The notes: generated by a model not told the origin, from the letters alone. A stretch of 7,132 nt of DNA from CALBZE01 sp036381255 (GCA_036381255.1 DASVDG010000064.1:1-7132); one strand, 5' to 3'. Shown: positions 1-6,936, counted from the stretch's first letter. A program made the numbers and translations.

Positions 1-245
1 AGACGATCCAGGTGGTCTCGGACACGGACCTCCCGGCCGGGATCACGCTGACGGTGGAGCTCGCGCAGCCGACCGGTGCGACGTCCGCCGGGCCGGTCAC
101 GCTGTCGACCACCGCGCAGAACGCGGTCACGGGGATCAGCACGTTGGCCGAGACCGGCCTCGGGATCACGTACACGCTCAGCGCGACCGCCGCGGCGGGG
201 CCGCTGCCGGCGCAGGACGTTATCGTCACGCTGACGATCATCTGA
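1..245 (+). CDS. Secreted beta-rich subunit-like protein, 3' part only
   Basis: The frame is open to the left edge (first whole codon at base 3) and ends with TGA at 243-245. The 80 visible residues alternate short hydrophobic and polar stretches with many Thr, Val, Gly and Ala and no Cys, typical of a small beta-sandwich. They align along their whole length with residues 66-146 of the protein at 421-936, about half identical by eye with one one-residue gap; shared blocks include TVEL/MVEL, PTG-TS-GPV-L and YTL-AT. The two genes are therefore tandem paralogues. This copy stops right after the last predicted strand (VTLTII), so the core fold probably ends there. Its signal peptide and start lie outside the window. 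No family is recognised. A role as structural subunit is inferred only from the chaperone-like and usher-like genes downstream. Confidence 0.75.
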   Translation, partial: TIQVVSDTDLPAGITLTVELAQPTGATSAGPVTLSTTAQNAVTGISTLAETGLGITYTLSATAAAGPLPAQDVIVTLTII

Positions 246-365
246 CGCCCGGTCCCGGGCGGATCGGCGCCGGGCGGGGTGGTGCCGCGTGCCGCTCCGC
301 CCGACCGCCCGCGCGTCCGTACGGCGGCCGGAGTGGCCGGCGCCGCGCGGCCGCGGCGAACGGGC

Positions 366-397
366 CAGCCCGGCCAGGGCGGCCCGGGCTGTAAATT
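366..397 (+). promoter_or_regulatory. GC hairpin followed by AT-rich patch before the second subunit gene
   Basis: Bases 366-373 and 384-391 form a perfect 8-bp inverted repeat (CAGCCCGG / CCGGGCTG) around a 10-nt loop. It is followed directly by TAAATT (392-397), the most AT-rich spot nearby and 23 nt before the ATG at 421. The hairpin could end or attenuate transcription from the upstream paralogue, although a T tract is missing. TAAATT could be a -10-like element, but no convincing -35 is seen at the right spacing. The rest of the spacer 246-420 is GC-rich with no recognisable element, and there is no clear Shine-Dalgarno before 421. Structure is seen; function is inferred. Confidence 0.3.
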
Positions 398-420
398 CCC
401 CCAGAGCTGCATGATCGACA

Positions 421-936
421 ATGGACCGGTTCCAGTGGGCGGCGCTACTGGCGGGGCTCTGCCTCGGCGCTGCGACGCCGGCGCGGGCCCAGCGGCTGAG
501 CGTTTCCGGCGACCCCGCACCGCTGGTGGTCTCGACGGCGGTGCCCGGTTTCGCGCCGGATCCAGTCACGGACGCCACGACGACGTACGACGTGACGGTC
601 GGGCCGGGGCAGTCTCGGATCGTGGCGCGGCTCGACGCGCCGCTGCCGCCGGGCGTGACGCTGATGGTCGAGCTCGTGCCGCCGACCGGCGGCACGTCCC
701 TCGGGCCCGTCGCGCTGACGACGGCGGACCAGGACGTGGTGGTCGACATCCCTACGTCCACCATCGAGGCGGGGTTGCAGATCCGCTACACGCTCGCGGC
801 GACGCCGGACGCCGGCGTGGTGGCGGCGCAAACGCTGCAGGTGACGTTCACCGTCGTGTCGCCGGTAGGGCGGCCTGGCCGGCCTGGCCGGCCCGGAAGC
901 GGCCGCGCGGCCGCGCGGCCCATCGGTTTCCCGTAG
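421..936 (+). CDS. Secreted subunit-like protein with collagen-like C-terminal tail
   Basis: This 171-residue protein has a clear signal peptide (1-24) with a hydrophobic core (WAALLAGLCLGAA) and likely cleavage at ARA-Q or ARAQ-R, which fixes the ATG at 421 although the SD is weak. The mature part has no Cys; the only one is in the signal peptide. Residues 30-146 look all-beta and are rich in Thr, Val, Pro and Gly. Residues 66-146 are paralogous to the truncated protein upstream. Residues 147-171 form an extra tail absent from that paralogue: RPG three times, then Ser-Gly-Arg and Ala/Arg-rich residues ending PIGFP. The gene lies 14 nt before the PapD-like chaperone gene and upstream of an usher-like barrel gene, the order of a chaperone-usher pilus operon. 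It is therefore inferred to be a structural subunit of a surface fibre. No known pilin family is recognised; a generic secreted Ig-like protein is the alternative. Confidence 0.75.
   Translation: MDRFQWAALLAGLCLGAATPARAQRLSVSGDPAPLVVSTAVPGFAPDPVTDATTTYDVTVGPGQSRIVARLDAPLPPGVTLMVELVPPTGGTSLGPVALTTADQDVVVDIPTSTIEAGLQIRYTLAATPDAGVVAAQTLQVTFTVVSPVGRPGRPGRPGSGRAAARPIGFP
871..897 (+). repeat. 9-bp tandem repeat coding Arg-Pro-Gly
   Basis: Two exact copies of CGGCCTGGC (871-879, 880-888) are followed by a third with two mismatches (889-897). Each is in frame and encodes RPG, the last completing RPG with different codons. The repeat makes the start of the C-terminal tail, so its copy number could vary by replication slippage without breaking the frame. 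Confidence 0.8.
901..920. repeat. 20-bp perfect GC palindrome at the gene end
   Basis: Bases 901-920 are their own reverse complement, made only of G and C, and lie inside the last codons of the gene at 421-936. In RNA this could fold into a strong stem 31 nt before the next start codon, where it might slow ribosomes or protect the upstream mRNA from 3' decay. It carries no T tract, so it is not a classical terminator. It may also be only a by-product of very high GC. Confidence 0.5.
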
Positions 937-950
937 GTTACAGGATCGAG

Positions 951-1763
951 ATGCTGAGATCGGTGTTCCGGGTCGCGGCGCTCGCCTCGGTGGCGGCCGC
1001 GGTGCTGCCGGCGCGCGCGCCGGCGCAGATCGCGGTGCAGGACCACACGTTGCAGCAGCGCAAGGCGCGGCCGGGCGAGACGTACGATGGGACGTTCGTG
1101 GTGACGAACCTGTCGGACGAGCCGCAGGAAGCCAGGCTGTACCAGACGGACTACCTGTTCTTCGCGGACGGGCGGGCGATGTACAACGAGCCCGGCACGG
1201 ACCCGCGCTCGAATGCGCGCTGGATCACGGTGAACCCGACGTCCGTGACGGTGCCCCCGCGTTCGAAGGCGACGATCCGGTACGCGGTGAGCGTCCCCGC
1301 CGGGTCGGAGCGGCCGCTGTCGGGGAGTTACTGGAGCGTGATCATGGTGGAAGCGGTCGCGCCGGCGTTGACGAAGGCGGCGGGAGCGGACTGGGGGGTG
1401 GGGATCACCACGCGGATCCGGTACGGCGTGCAGGTGGTCACGCACATCGCCGGGACGGGTGAGATGCGGCTGGACTTCGCGGACCCACGGATCGGGACGG
1501 ACGCGGGCGGCGCGCGTTCGCTCGAGTTCGACATCCTCAACGTGGGCGAGCGGTCGGCGCCGCTTGACATCCGGGTCGAGCTGTTCGATGCCTCGGGCGA
1601 GCGCGCCGGCACGTTCCGGGGCGCGGTGCGGATCCTCCACCCGGGCACGTCGACGCGGCAGCGGTTCGACCTGCGGGCGCTCCCCGCCGGGACGTACGAG
1701 GCGCTGGTCACGGCGGACACCGGGGAGGAGATCTTCGGCGCCCAGTACACCCTTCACTTCTGA
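951..1763 (+). CDS. PapD-like periplasmic chaperone (divergent)
   Basis: This is a 270-residue protein. The ATG at 951 gives a typical signal peptide (residues 1-26, cleaved near ARAPAQ) and has GGATCGAG just upstream; the frame is open further 5', but that part overlaps the previous gene. Two Ig-like domains follow, at about 27-165 and 168-270. Domain 1 reads like PapD strand by strand: G-TFVVTNLS-EP (47-59), W-TVNP-SVTVPP (91-103), IRYAVSVP (109-116), YWSVIMVEAVAP (127-138, the place of the FGS chaperone signature FWLNV--IPP) and TRIRYGVQVV (154-163, the place of TRIKLFYRP). The exact FGS signature is not kept, so the assignment rests on pattern and context. The expected role is to cap secreted subunits in the periplasm and hand them to the usher-like protein encoded 9 nt downstream. 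DUF916-like cell-surface Ig proteins are the main alternative family. Confidence 0.68.
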   Translation: MLRSVFRVAALASVAAAVLPARAPAQIAVQDHTLQQRKARPGETYDGTFVVTNLSDEPQEARLYQTDYLFFADGRAMYNEPGTDPRSNARWITVNPTSVTVPPRSKATIRYAVSVPAGSERPLSGSYWSVIMVEAVAPALTKAAGADWGVGITTRIRYGVQVVTHIAGTGEMRLDFADPRIGTDAGGARSLEFDILNVGERSAPLDIRVELFDASGERAGTFRGAVRILHPGTSTRQRFDLRALPAGTYEALVTADTGEEIFGAQYTLHF

Positions 1764-1772
1764 CGGGGCGGC

Positions 1773-4700
1773 TTGCGCGCGCGGATCGCCGGTGGTTCCT
1801 GGACCTTCCCCCCGCTCGCGGCGGCGGTGGCGCTGGTCGCCCTGGCGACGACGGCGCCGGCACAGGAGCGGCTGGTGGCCGTGAAGCGTCGTGGCCCCGT
1901 CGTCCTCGAGACGCGGCCGGGCGAGCTGGTCAGCGTCGCGTTCCGGCTCACGAACCTGACGTCGCGGTCGGTCCGGGTGTGGAGCCACGCCGAGCTGCCG
2001 CCGGGCTGGGATCGGCTGAACGGGCGCTTAAGCAGAATTCTCGCGGCGGACGGCGGCGAGGTCCACCTGGTGGCGATGCGGGTCCCGGATGACGCGCCGG
2101 CCGGCCGCTACACGATCCCGTACGATGTCGTGGCCGGGTGGCCGACGGGGCCGCAGTCACGGGACACGGTCGTGGTCGAGGTCGCGGCGGTGCGGGCGGT
2201 GGCCGTGTCGCTGCTGGACGCGCCCCGGTTCGTCCGCGCCGGCGCGACGTACGATGTGCGCTACCGGGTCGAGAACCACGGCAACGTGCGCACGCGGGTC
2301 GCCCTCGAGGCGACGGCGAGCCGGCGTCACGCGGCGCGCCTGGACTCGGCGTCGATCACCCTCGACCCCGGCGAGAGCCGGGTCGTCCCGGTGCGTGTCC
2401 AGGCGACCGCGGACGCGCGGTCGTCCGCGCGCAGCGCCGTGACGCTGCGCGCGCGGATGGCCGATGCGCCGTCGGGTGCCGCGACGTTGGCGAAGAAGGC
2501 GGGCGGCGGGCCGGGCCGCGCCGTCGCGGCGTTGCGGACCGCAGCGACGAGCGTGGTCGAGGTCCTGCCGGCGGACGGCCGGTCCGGCCCCGAGCCGTTA
2601 CACTTCCCGTTGCGGCTGGGGATCCGCGGCGGTCTGCCCCGGGGGAGCGTGCCGCCGATCGTGCTGTCGGGGAGCGGCCCGCTCGACCACGACGGCGACC
2701 TGCGCCTCGACGTGCTGCTCCGCGGCCCCGGGGCCGACCGCGCGTCGCCGTTCGGCGAGCGTGACGAGTACCGCGTGGCGCTCACCGGCCGCAACTTCGC
2801 GCTGTCGCTCGGCGACCACCGCTACGATGCGGGGCTCCGTACGCTGCCGGGCCGCTACGGCTTCGGCGCGGGCGGCGACGTGTCGCTGCGCGGGCTGGAG
2901 CTGGGCGGCTTCGTGGTCCGTGACCGCCGCTACGACGCCGGCCCCGGCCAGCAGGCCGCGTACATCGGCTACCGTCGGGGCGCATCCGGCCTGCGGCTCC
3001 AGTACGGGGAGGAGACGGCGGGGCCGGGCCGCGGCCGGGCGTGGGCCGCGCAGGGCGTGCTCGCGCCGCTGCGGGGCGTCTCGCTCGCGGCGGAGTACGG
3101 CATCGCCGATGCGGCCGCGGGCGCGGCGCGGCCGGACGCGCGTGCGGTGGAGCTGAGCGCCGCGAGGCCGTGGTTCACGCTCGGCGCGCGGCACATGCGG
3201 GTCGACGGCGGCTATCCCGGCCAGCTCCGGGGGATCGCCGAGGATTTCGCGAGCGCGAGCGTACGGCCGTGGAGAGAGCTGCGGCTCGGCGCGTGGATGA
3301 GTCGGATCGACCGGGTGTACCGCCCGGGGACGGAGCACCGGACGCACACGGACGCCGTGGACCTGGGTTGGGGCCGGTACGCCACGCTGATGCTCCGCTC
3401 GATCCACCGGTTCGGCTCGAGTTCGTCGCGGCCGTACGACCGGCGGGAGCGCTCGGCGCGGCTCCATCTTGCCTCGGAGCTGTGGGGGGTCCAGTTGCGG
3501 CCGGAGCTGCAGGTGGGCGTGACGGAGGACCTGATCGCCGGCACCGAGTCGGGGCTGCTGCGGTACGCGCTCTGGGCGACGCGGCGCGTCGGAGGCGGAT
3601 CGGTCGCCGCATGGGTCGACCGTTTCGACGGCCAGAGTGCGTACCTGGCGTCGGACCGCTCGTGGTGGTCGGTCGGCGCCCAGGCGACGGTGCGGGTCGG
3701 GGAGTCGTCGCGGCTGCGCCTCGCGTTCCGGTCCCGGCGCGAAGACGCATCCGGTCGGTGGGGGCCGACCGTGCTCGACGTCGGCATCGAGCAGGCGCTG
3801 CCGTTCGGCCACCGCATCGTCTCCCGCGCCCGCACCATCGATTGGGGGGGCACGGCGATCGAGCGCCGGACCGACGCGCTGGTCGAGTATTTCGTGCCGT
3901 TCCGCGTCCCGCTGCCGAACGGACGCGGCGGCCGCGCGAACGGCCGGGTGTACGACGCGGAGACCGGCGCCGGGCTCGCCGGCGTGCTCGTCCGCGTGGG
4001 CACCCGTGCGGTGCTCACGGACGCGCACGGTCGCTTCGAATTCGCCGGCCTGGCGCCCGGAAGGCATGTCCTGTCGCTGGACCGGTCCGGCGCCGGGATC
4101 GATCGCGTCCCGCTCGTCGACCTGCCGATGATCCTCGACGTGAGCGCGGGTTCCGCGTCGAACGTCGAAATCGGCGTCGTGCGCGGTGCGCGACTGACCG
4201 GCGCGGTGCGGCGGTTCGCCTTCGAGCCGGTTCTCCGCCAGGACGCCGAGCCCGAGCTCGTCGAGGTGGGCGGCATCGCCAACGTGATGGTGGAGCTGTC
4301 GCGCGACGGCGAGGTGCACCGGCGCGTCACGGATGCGCGTGGCGGCTTCGATTTCGGGCTGCTCCGCCCCGGCCGCTGGACGCTGGAGGTCCACGCGTCG
4401 GACCTGCCGCCGAACCACGAGTTCGAGGCGCGGCGGCAGATCGAGTTGACGGCCGGCGAAGGACGGGAGGTCACGGTCCGCGTGGTCCCCCGGCGTCGCC
4501 CGGTCCGCATCGTCGAGCGGGCGGAGGTGGTCGCGGCGCCGGCCGTGAAGCCCGGCGAGCCGGGTGGGCGGGCGCCGGTGCGCCCGATGCCGGGGCGGCG
4601 CCACACGGTCGAGGACGACGACGCCGGGCTGATGGACGTCGCGCGGGCGGTCTACGGCGACGCGTCGCTCTGGCCGAAGATCTGGCTCGCGAACCGGGGC

Positions 4701-5051
4701 GTCCTCCCGGACCCGGACCGGATCCGCGCGGGGCAGGCGCTCGTGATCCCGCCGCCCGGGCCGCTCACGGCGGAGGAGCGGCGCGCCCGGGACGCCTACT
4801 ACCGGGAGGGCGGATTCGCGCGCGACGTCTACGTGGTGCGCGAGGGCGAGCCCAGCCTGATGCAGATCGCGCGGACCGTGTACGGGGATGCGTCGTTGTG
4901 GGTGAAGATCTGGGTGGCGAACCGCGCCGAGGCGCCGGATCCGGACCGGATCCTTCCGGGCCAGGTCTTCTACATTCCACCGCGGGCGCCCCTGACGGCC
5001 GAGGAGCAGGCGGCATTGAGTGCGTACCGCGAACGGCGGGGCGGGCGGTGA
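1773..5051 (+). CDS. Usher-like outer-membrane beta-barrel with NEW3-like, Ig-like and twin LysM domains
   Basis: This is a 1092-residue protein. The TTG start at 1773 is chosen because it opens a signal peptide (1-31, core LAAAVALVALATTAPA-Q), follows a GGGGCGG stretch and sits 9 nt after the chaperone stop. Domains in order: a NEW3/COG1470-like Ig domain at about 33-140 (LPPGW, then VPDDAPAGRYTIPYDV); a second Ig-like domain at 142-265 (RYRVENHGN, ITLDPGESRVVPVRV); an outer-membrane barrel at about 275-710, with alternating strands, frequent Tyr/Trp/Arg and Gly-rich turns; two carboxypeptidase-regulatory-like beta-sandwiches at about 720-800 (GRVYDAETGAGLAGVLVRV) and 806-905; an Arg/Pro linker; and two LysM domains at 944-995 and 1020-1070. 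Position after subunits and chaperone suggests a role as the secretion pore or anchor of a surface fibre. The barrel is shorter than the usual 24-strand usher region, so a non-usher porin is possible. The LysM pair should bind peptidoglycan. Confidence 0.72.
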   Translation: MRARIAGGSWTFPPLAAAVALVALATTAPAQERLVAVKRRGPVVLETRPGELVSVAFRLTNLTSRSVRVWSHAELPPGWDRLNGRLSRILAADGGEVHLVAMRVPDDAPAGRYTIPYDVVAGWPTGPQSRDTVVVEVAAVRAVAVSLLDAPRFVRAGATYDVRYRVENHGNVRTRVALEATASRRHAARLDSASITLDPGESRVVPVRVQATADARSSARSAVTLRARMADAPSGAATLAKKAGGGPGRAVAALRTAATSVVEVLPADGRSGPEPLHFPLRLGIRGGLPRGSVPPIVLSGSGPLDHDGDLRLDVLLRGPGADRASPFGERDEYRVALTGRNFALSLGDHRYDAGLRTLPGRYGFGAGGDVSLRGLELGGFVVRDRRYDAGPGQQAAYIGYRRGASGLRLQYGEETAGPGRGRAWAAQGVLAPLRGVSLAAEYGIADAAAGAARPDARAVELSAARPWFTLGARHMRVDGGYPGQLRGIAEDFASASVRPWRELRLGAWMSRIDRVYRPGTEHRTHTDAVDLGWGRYATLMLRSIHRFGSSSSRPYDRRERSARLHLASELWGVQLRPELQVGVTEDLIAGTESGLLRYALWATRRVGGGSVAAWVDRFDGQSAYLASDRSWWSVGAQATVRVGESSRLRLAFRSRREDASGRWGPTVLDVGIEQALPFGHRIVSRARTIDWGGTAIERRTDALVEYFVPFRVPLPNGRGGRANGRVYDAETGAGLAGVLVRVGTRAVLTDAHGRFEFAGLAPGRHVLSLDRSGAGIDRVPLVDLPMILDVSAGSASNVEIGVVRGARLTGAVRRFAFEPVLRQDAEPELVEVGGIANVMVELSRDGEVHRRVTDARGGFDFGLLRPGRWTLEVHASDLPPNHEFEARRQIELTAGEGREVTVRVVPRRRPVRIVERAEVVAAPAVKPGEPGGRAPVRPMPGRRHTVEDDDAGLMDVARAVYGDASLWPKIWLANRGVLPDPDRIRAGQALVIPPPGPLTAEERRARDAYYREGGFARDVYVVREGEPSLMQIARTVYGDASLWVKIWVANRAEAPDPDRILPGQVFYIPPRAPLTAEEQAALSAYRERRGGR
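4602..5048 (+). repeat. Tandem duplication of LysM plus linker inside the usher-like gene
   Basis: Residues 944-1019 and 1020-1092 of the usher-like protein align end to end with a 76-residue offset. Shared blocks are YGDASLW-KIW-ANR, PDPDRI--GQ--IPP and PLTAEE-----AY-RE-G. The linker after the LysM is duplicated together with the domain, so the unit is LysM plus helical PLTAEE tail. Both copies keep the LysM pattern: Y/H-x-V at the start, a hydrophobic-xx-[IV]A motif, a WxxIWxAN helix and a final IP. Divergence is higher at the N-terminal strand than in the core. Confidence 0.85.
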
Positions 5052-5884
5052 GCGCAGGTGGCGGCACCCTTGGGGCCGGCCCGTCCGCTGCACCGGAGTC
5101 CGGCGCCGGCGCGGCACGCACGCCCCCGACCGATCCCGCCGCCGCGATCGTCGCCGCGCTCCGGTCCCACGGCGTGAGCGGGATCGGCCGCATCCGCTTC
5201 AAGGAAAACCGCACCCGCCTGCTCGCCGTGTCCAGGGATGGCCGGACCCTGCACATCCACGTGGCGTTCCGCGACGCGCCGGCGGAGGTGCTGGGCGCCG
5301 TCGCCGCGTTCCTCTCGGCGCGGCGCGGGACGCGGCGGTCCGCGGAGGCGGTCGCCCGGATCCGAGATTGGGCGCGCGGGCGCGTACCCGCGGCCGTCGG
5401 CGCGGAGCCGGGCCGCCCGCGCGCCGAGCCGCGGCCGGGACCGTGTTGCGCCACGCCCGCGCAGCGGCGGTTCCTCGCGGAGCAGTACGCTCGCCTGAAC
5501 GCGGACCGCTTCGGCGGCCGCCTCCCCTCCGACCTTCCGCTCCGGCTGAGCCGCCGGATGACGCGCCGGCTCGGTCACGTCCGCTGGCATCGGCGGGAGG
5601 ATGGTACGCGCGTCGTCGTCGAGCTGGCGCTGAACCCCGACCTCATGCTCGATGGCAACGAGGCGCAGCTTCGGGATACGCTGCTGCACGAGATGGCGCA
5701 CGTCGAGGCGTGGCTCGAGCACGGGCACCCGGGCCACGGCGCGCCGTGGAAGCGGATCGCACGGCGGGTCGGCTGCGAGCCGCGCGCGTGCACCCGCGCG
5801 GTGCTGCGTCGCCGCCGCCGCGGTGCGCCGCCGCCCACGCGCGTGCCGACGGGCGCGGGCGCCGGCGCGCCGGTCCCGGCGTAG
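5048..5884 (+). CDS. SprT-like zinc metallopeptidase
   Basis: This is a 278-residue protein starting at GTG 5048, which overlaps the preceding TGA in a GTGA junction, so translation is probably coupled to the usher-like gene. No signal peptide is visible, suggesting a cytoplasmic protein. Residues 1-30 are low-complexity. Residues 30-110 form a small alpha/beta region of unknown family (IGRIRFKENRTRLLAVSRDG, then LHIHVAFRDAP). Residues 136-250 are the SprT-like domain: QRRFLAEQYARLNADRFGG, strands around 164-200, then HEMAH at 214-218 (zinc ligands H214 and H218, catalytic E215) and GHG at 229-231 supplying the third ligand H230, followed by PWKRIARRVGCEP. The C-terminal zinc ribbon of E. coli SprT is missing; only C243 and C248 remain, then a basic and Pro/Ala tail. 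The family includes proteases acting on DNA-protein crosslinks. The substrate here, and any link with the surface genes, are unknown. Confidence 0.85.
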   Translation: MSAGGGTLGAGPSAAPESGAGAARTPPTDPAAAIVAALRSHGVSGIGRIRFKENRTRLLAVSRDGRTLHIHVAFRDAPAEVLGAVAAFLSARRGTRRSAEAVARIRDWARGRVPAAVGAEPGRPRAEPRPGPCCATPAQRRFLAEQYARLNADRFGGRLPSDLPLRLSRRMTRRLGHVRWHRREDGTRVVVELALNPDLMLDGNEAQLRDTLLHEMAHVEAWLEHGHPGHGAPWKRIARRVGCEPRACTRAVLRRRRRGAPPPTRVPTGAGAGAPVPA

Positions 5885-5938
5885 CGCGGCCGGCCGGGCG
5901 CGGTCTCGGCTCCGGCGCAGCTCGGCGGCGGCGCGGTG

Positions 5939-5975
5939 CGGCGGGCTCCGCCGACGCCGGACTCAGGATTCCGGC
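5939..5975. terminator. Possible bidirectional terminator between convergent genes
   Basis: The 78-bp gap between the convergent stops holds two GC-rich hairpins: CGGCGG-GCT-CCGCCG (5939-5953) and GCCGGA / TCCGGC around an 8-nt loop (5956-5961, 5970-5975). The second spans the stop codon of the minus-strand gene. Neither is followed by a T run on either strand, so factor-independent termination is doubtful. The convergent position is the main support. Confidence 0.3.
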
Positions 5976-6877
5976 CGGACCAGGAGCAGCGGCGCGGGCG
6001 CGCGCCGCCGCACGGTGTCGGCCACGCTCCCGAGCACCATGCGCGCCACGCCGCCCCGGCCGTGGGTGGCCATGGCGACCAGATCGACGCCCGCCCGTTC
6101 CGCCTCGTCGAGGATCGCGAGCGCCGGCTGCCCGTGTGCGATCGCCCGGGTCGCCGTCGAGATGCCGTCGTCGCGCAGCCGCCCGGCGATGCGGTCCAGG
6201 TACGCCTCGGCCGCCTCCAGCCGCTGCGCGACGTCGGAGGGCTCGAGGTAGACGGCGTATTCCGCGACCCACGGCTTCGGCACGCTCAGCGGCGGGACGA
6301 CGCGGAGCAGCAGGAACTCCGCATCGACCGGCCCGGCGATGGCGACGGCCGCCGGGATGGCCCGTTCGGAGAGCGCGGAGCCGTCCAGCGGGAGCAGCAC
6401 CCGGCGGAACGCGGCGAGGCGGAGGCGGCGGGAGGGGCGGCGGCGCGGGCGGATCAGCAGGACCGGCAGCCGCGTACGCCGCACCACCCCGTCCGCGACG
6501 CTGCCGAGCCACGCCCGGCGCAGCCCGCTCCGGCCGTGCGTCGTCATGGCGATGAGGTCGGTGCCCATGTCGCGCGCGTAGCGATCGATCGTCTCGACGA
6601 CCGGCCCGTCGAGGAGCGCGTGGGTGACCGGCACGCCGTAATCGTGGGCGACGCTTCGCGCGATCCGCTCGAGCCGGACGTCCGCGTCCGCGCGCAAGTG
6701 CCGCTCCGCGTCGGCCTCGACCGGCGTCGCGCCGGCGAAGGGGAGGATCGCCGTCGGCACGTGCACGCACACGAGCCGCAGCGCCGCGTGCTCGCGACGC
6801 GCGATCGCCGCCGCCGTCGGCAGCGCCTGCGCGCCGAACGCCGAACCGTCGAGCGGGACGAGGATCGAACGGATCAT
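5963..6877 (-). CDS. Universal stress protein with two Usp domains
   Basis: This is a 304-residue protein in two repeated Usp domains, about 1-144 and 156-301, joined by an Arg-rich linker (RPRRRPSRRLRL). Each begins with a strand and loop of the family (ILVPLDGS at 5-12, VLLPLDGS at 160-167), whose Asp contacts the nucleotide in ATP-binding members. Each ends with the second half of the G-2x-G-9x-G-S/T motif (THGRSGLRRAWLGS at 113-126, THGRGGVARMVLGS at 271-284) followed by a PVLLI or PLLLV strand. In both domains the first Gly of that motif is replaced (Thr, Ala), as in many members with a THG turn. ATP binding is therefore likely but not certain. Tandem Usp proteins are cytoplasmic and usually induced by stress or growth arrest. 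The gene is convergent with the surface operon and separately transcribed. The ATG is fixed by a strong SD. Confidence 0.92.
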   Translation of the reverse strand: MIRSILVPLDGSAFGAQALPTAAAIARREHAALRLVCVHVPTAILPFAGATPVEADAERHLRADADVRLERIARSVAHDYGVPVTHALLDGPVVETIDRYARDMGTDLIAMTTHGRSGLRRAWLGSVADGVVRRTRLPVLLIRPRRRPSRRLRLAAFRRVLLPLDGSALSERAIPAAVAIAGPVDAEFLLLRVVPPLSVPKPWVAEYAVYLEPSDVAQRLEAAEAYLDRIAGRLRDDGISTATRAIAHGQPALAILDEAERAGVDLVAMATHGRGGVARMVLGSVADTVRRRAPAPLLLVRPES

Positions 6878-6881
6878 GCGG

Positions 6882-6889
6882 CCACCTCC
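6882..6889 (-). promoter_or_regulatory. Strong ribosome binding site of the universal stress gene
   Basis: On the minus strand GGAGGTGG precedes the ATG at 6877; its GGAGG core ends 7 nt before the start codon. It is the best Shine-Dalgarno in the window and clearly better than those of the + strand genes. It decides the start of the universal stress protein. Confidence 0.85.
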
Positions 6890-6936
6890 GGATCACGCGC
6901 CGCGGATCCACCGTCGCACAAGCGGTGCCGGCATGT

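Noticed and set aside
279..950. In-frame 5' extension of the chaperone gene
   Set aside because: It overlaps the whole subunit gene at 421-936 and is Arg/Ala/Gly-rich. The ATG at 951 opens a proper signal peptide.
2028..2042. AT-richer patch with two restriction-site palindromes inside the usher-like gene
   Set aside because: It encodes ordinary residues of the first Ig-like domain with no frame disturbance, so it looks like codon chance.
3041..5047. In-frame 5' extension of the SprT-like gene
   Set aside because: It lies inside the usher-like gene in another frame and has shadow-type composition. The GTG at 5048 in a stop-start overlap is a natural start.
2598..5117. Long minus-strand open frame of 839 codons opposite the usher-like gene
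   Set aside because: Its protein is Arg/Pro/His-rich without domain pattern. It is the antisense shadow of a gene with clear domains in GC-rich DNA.
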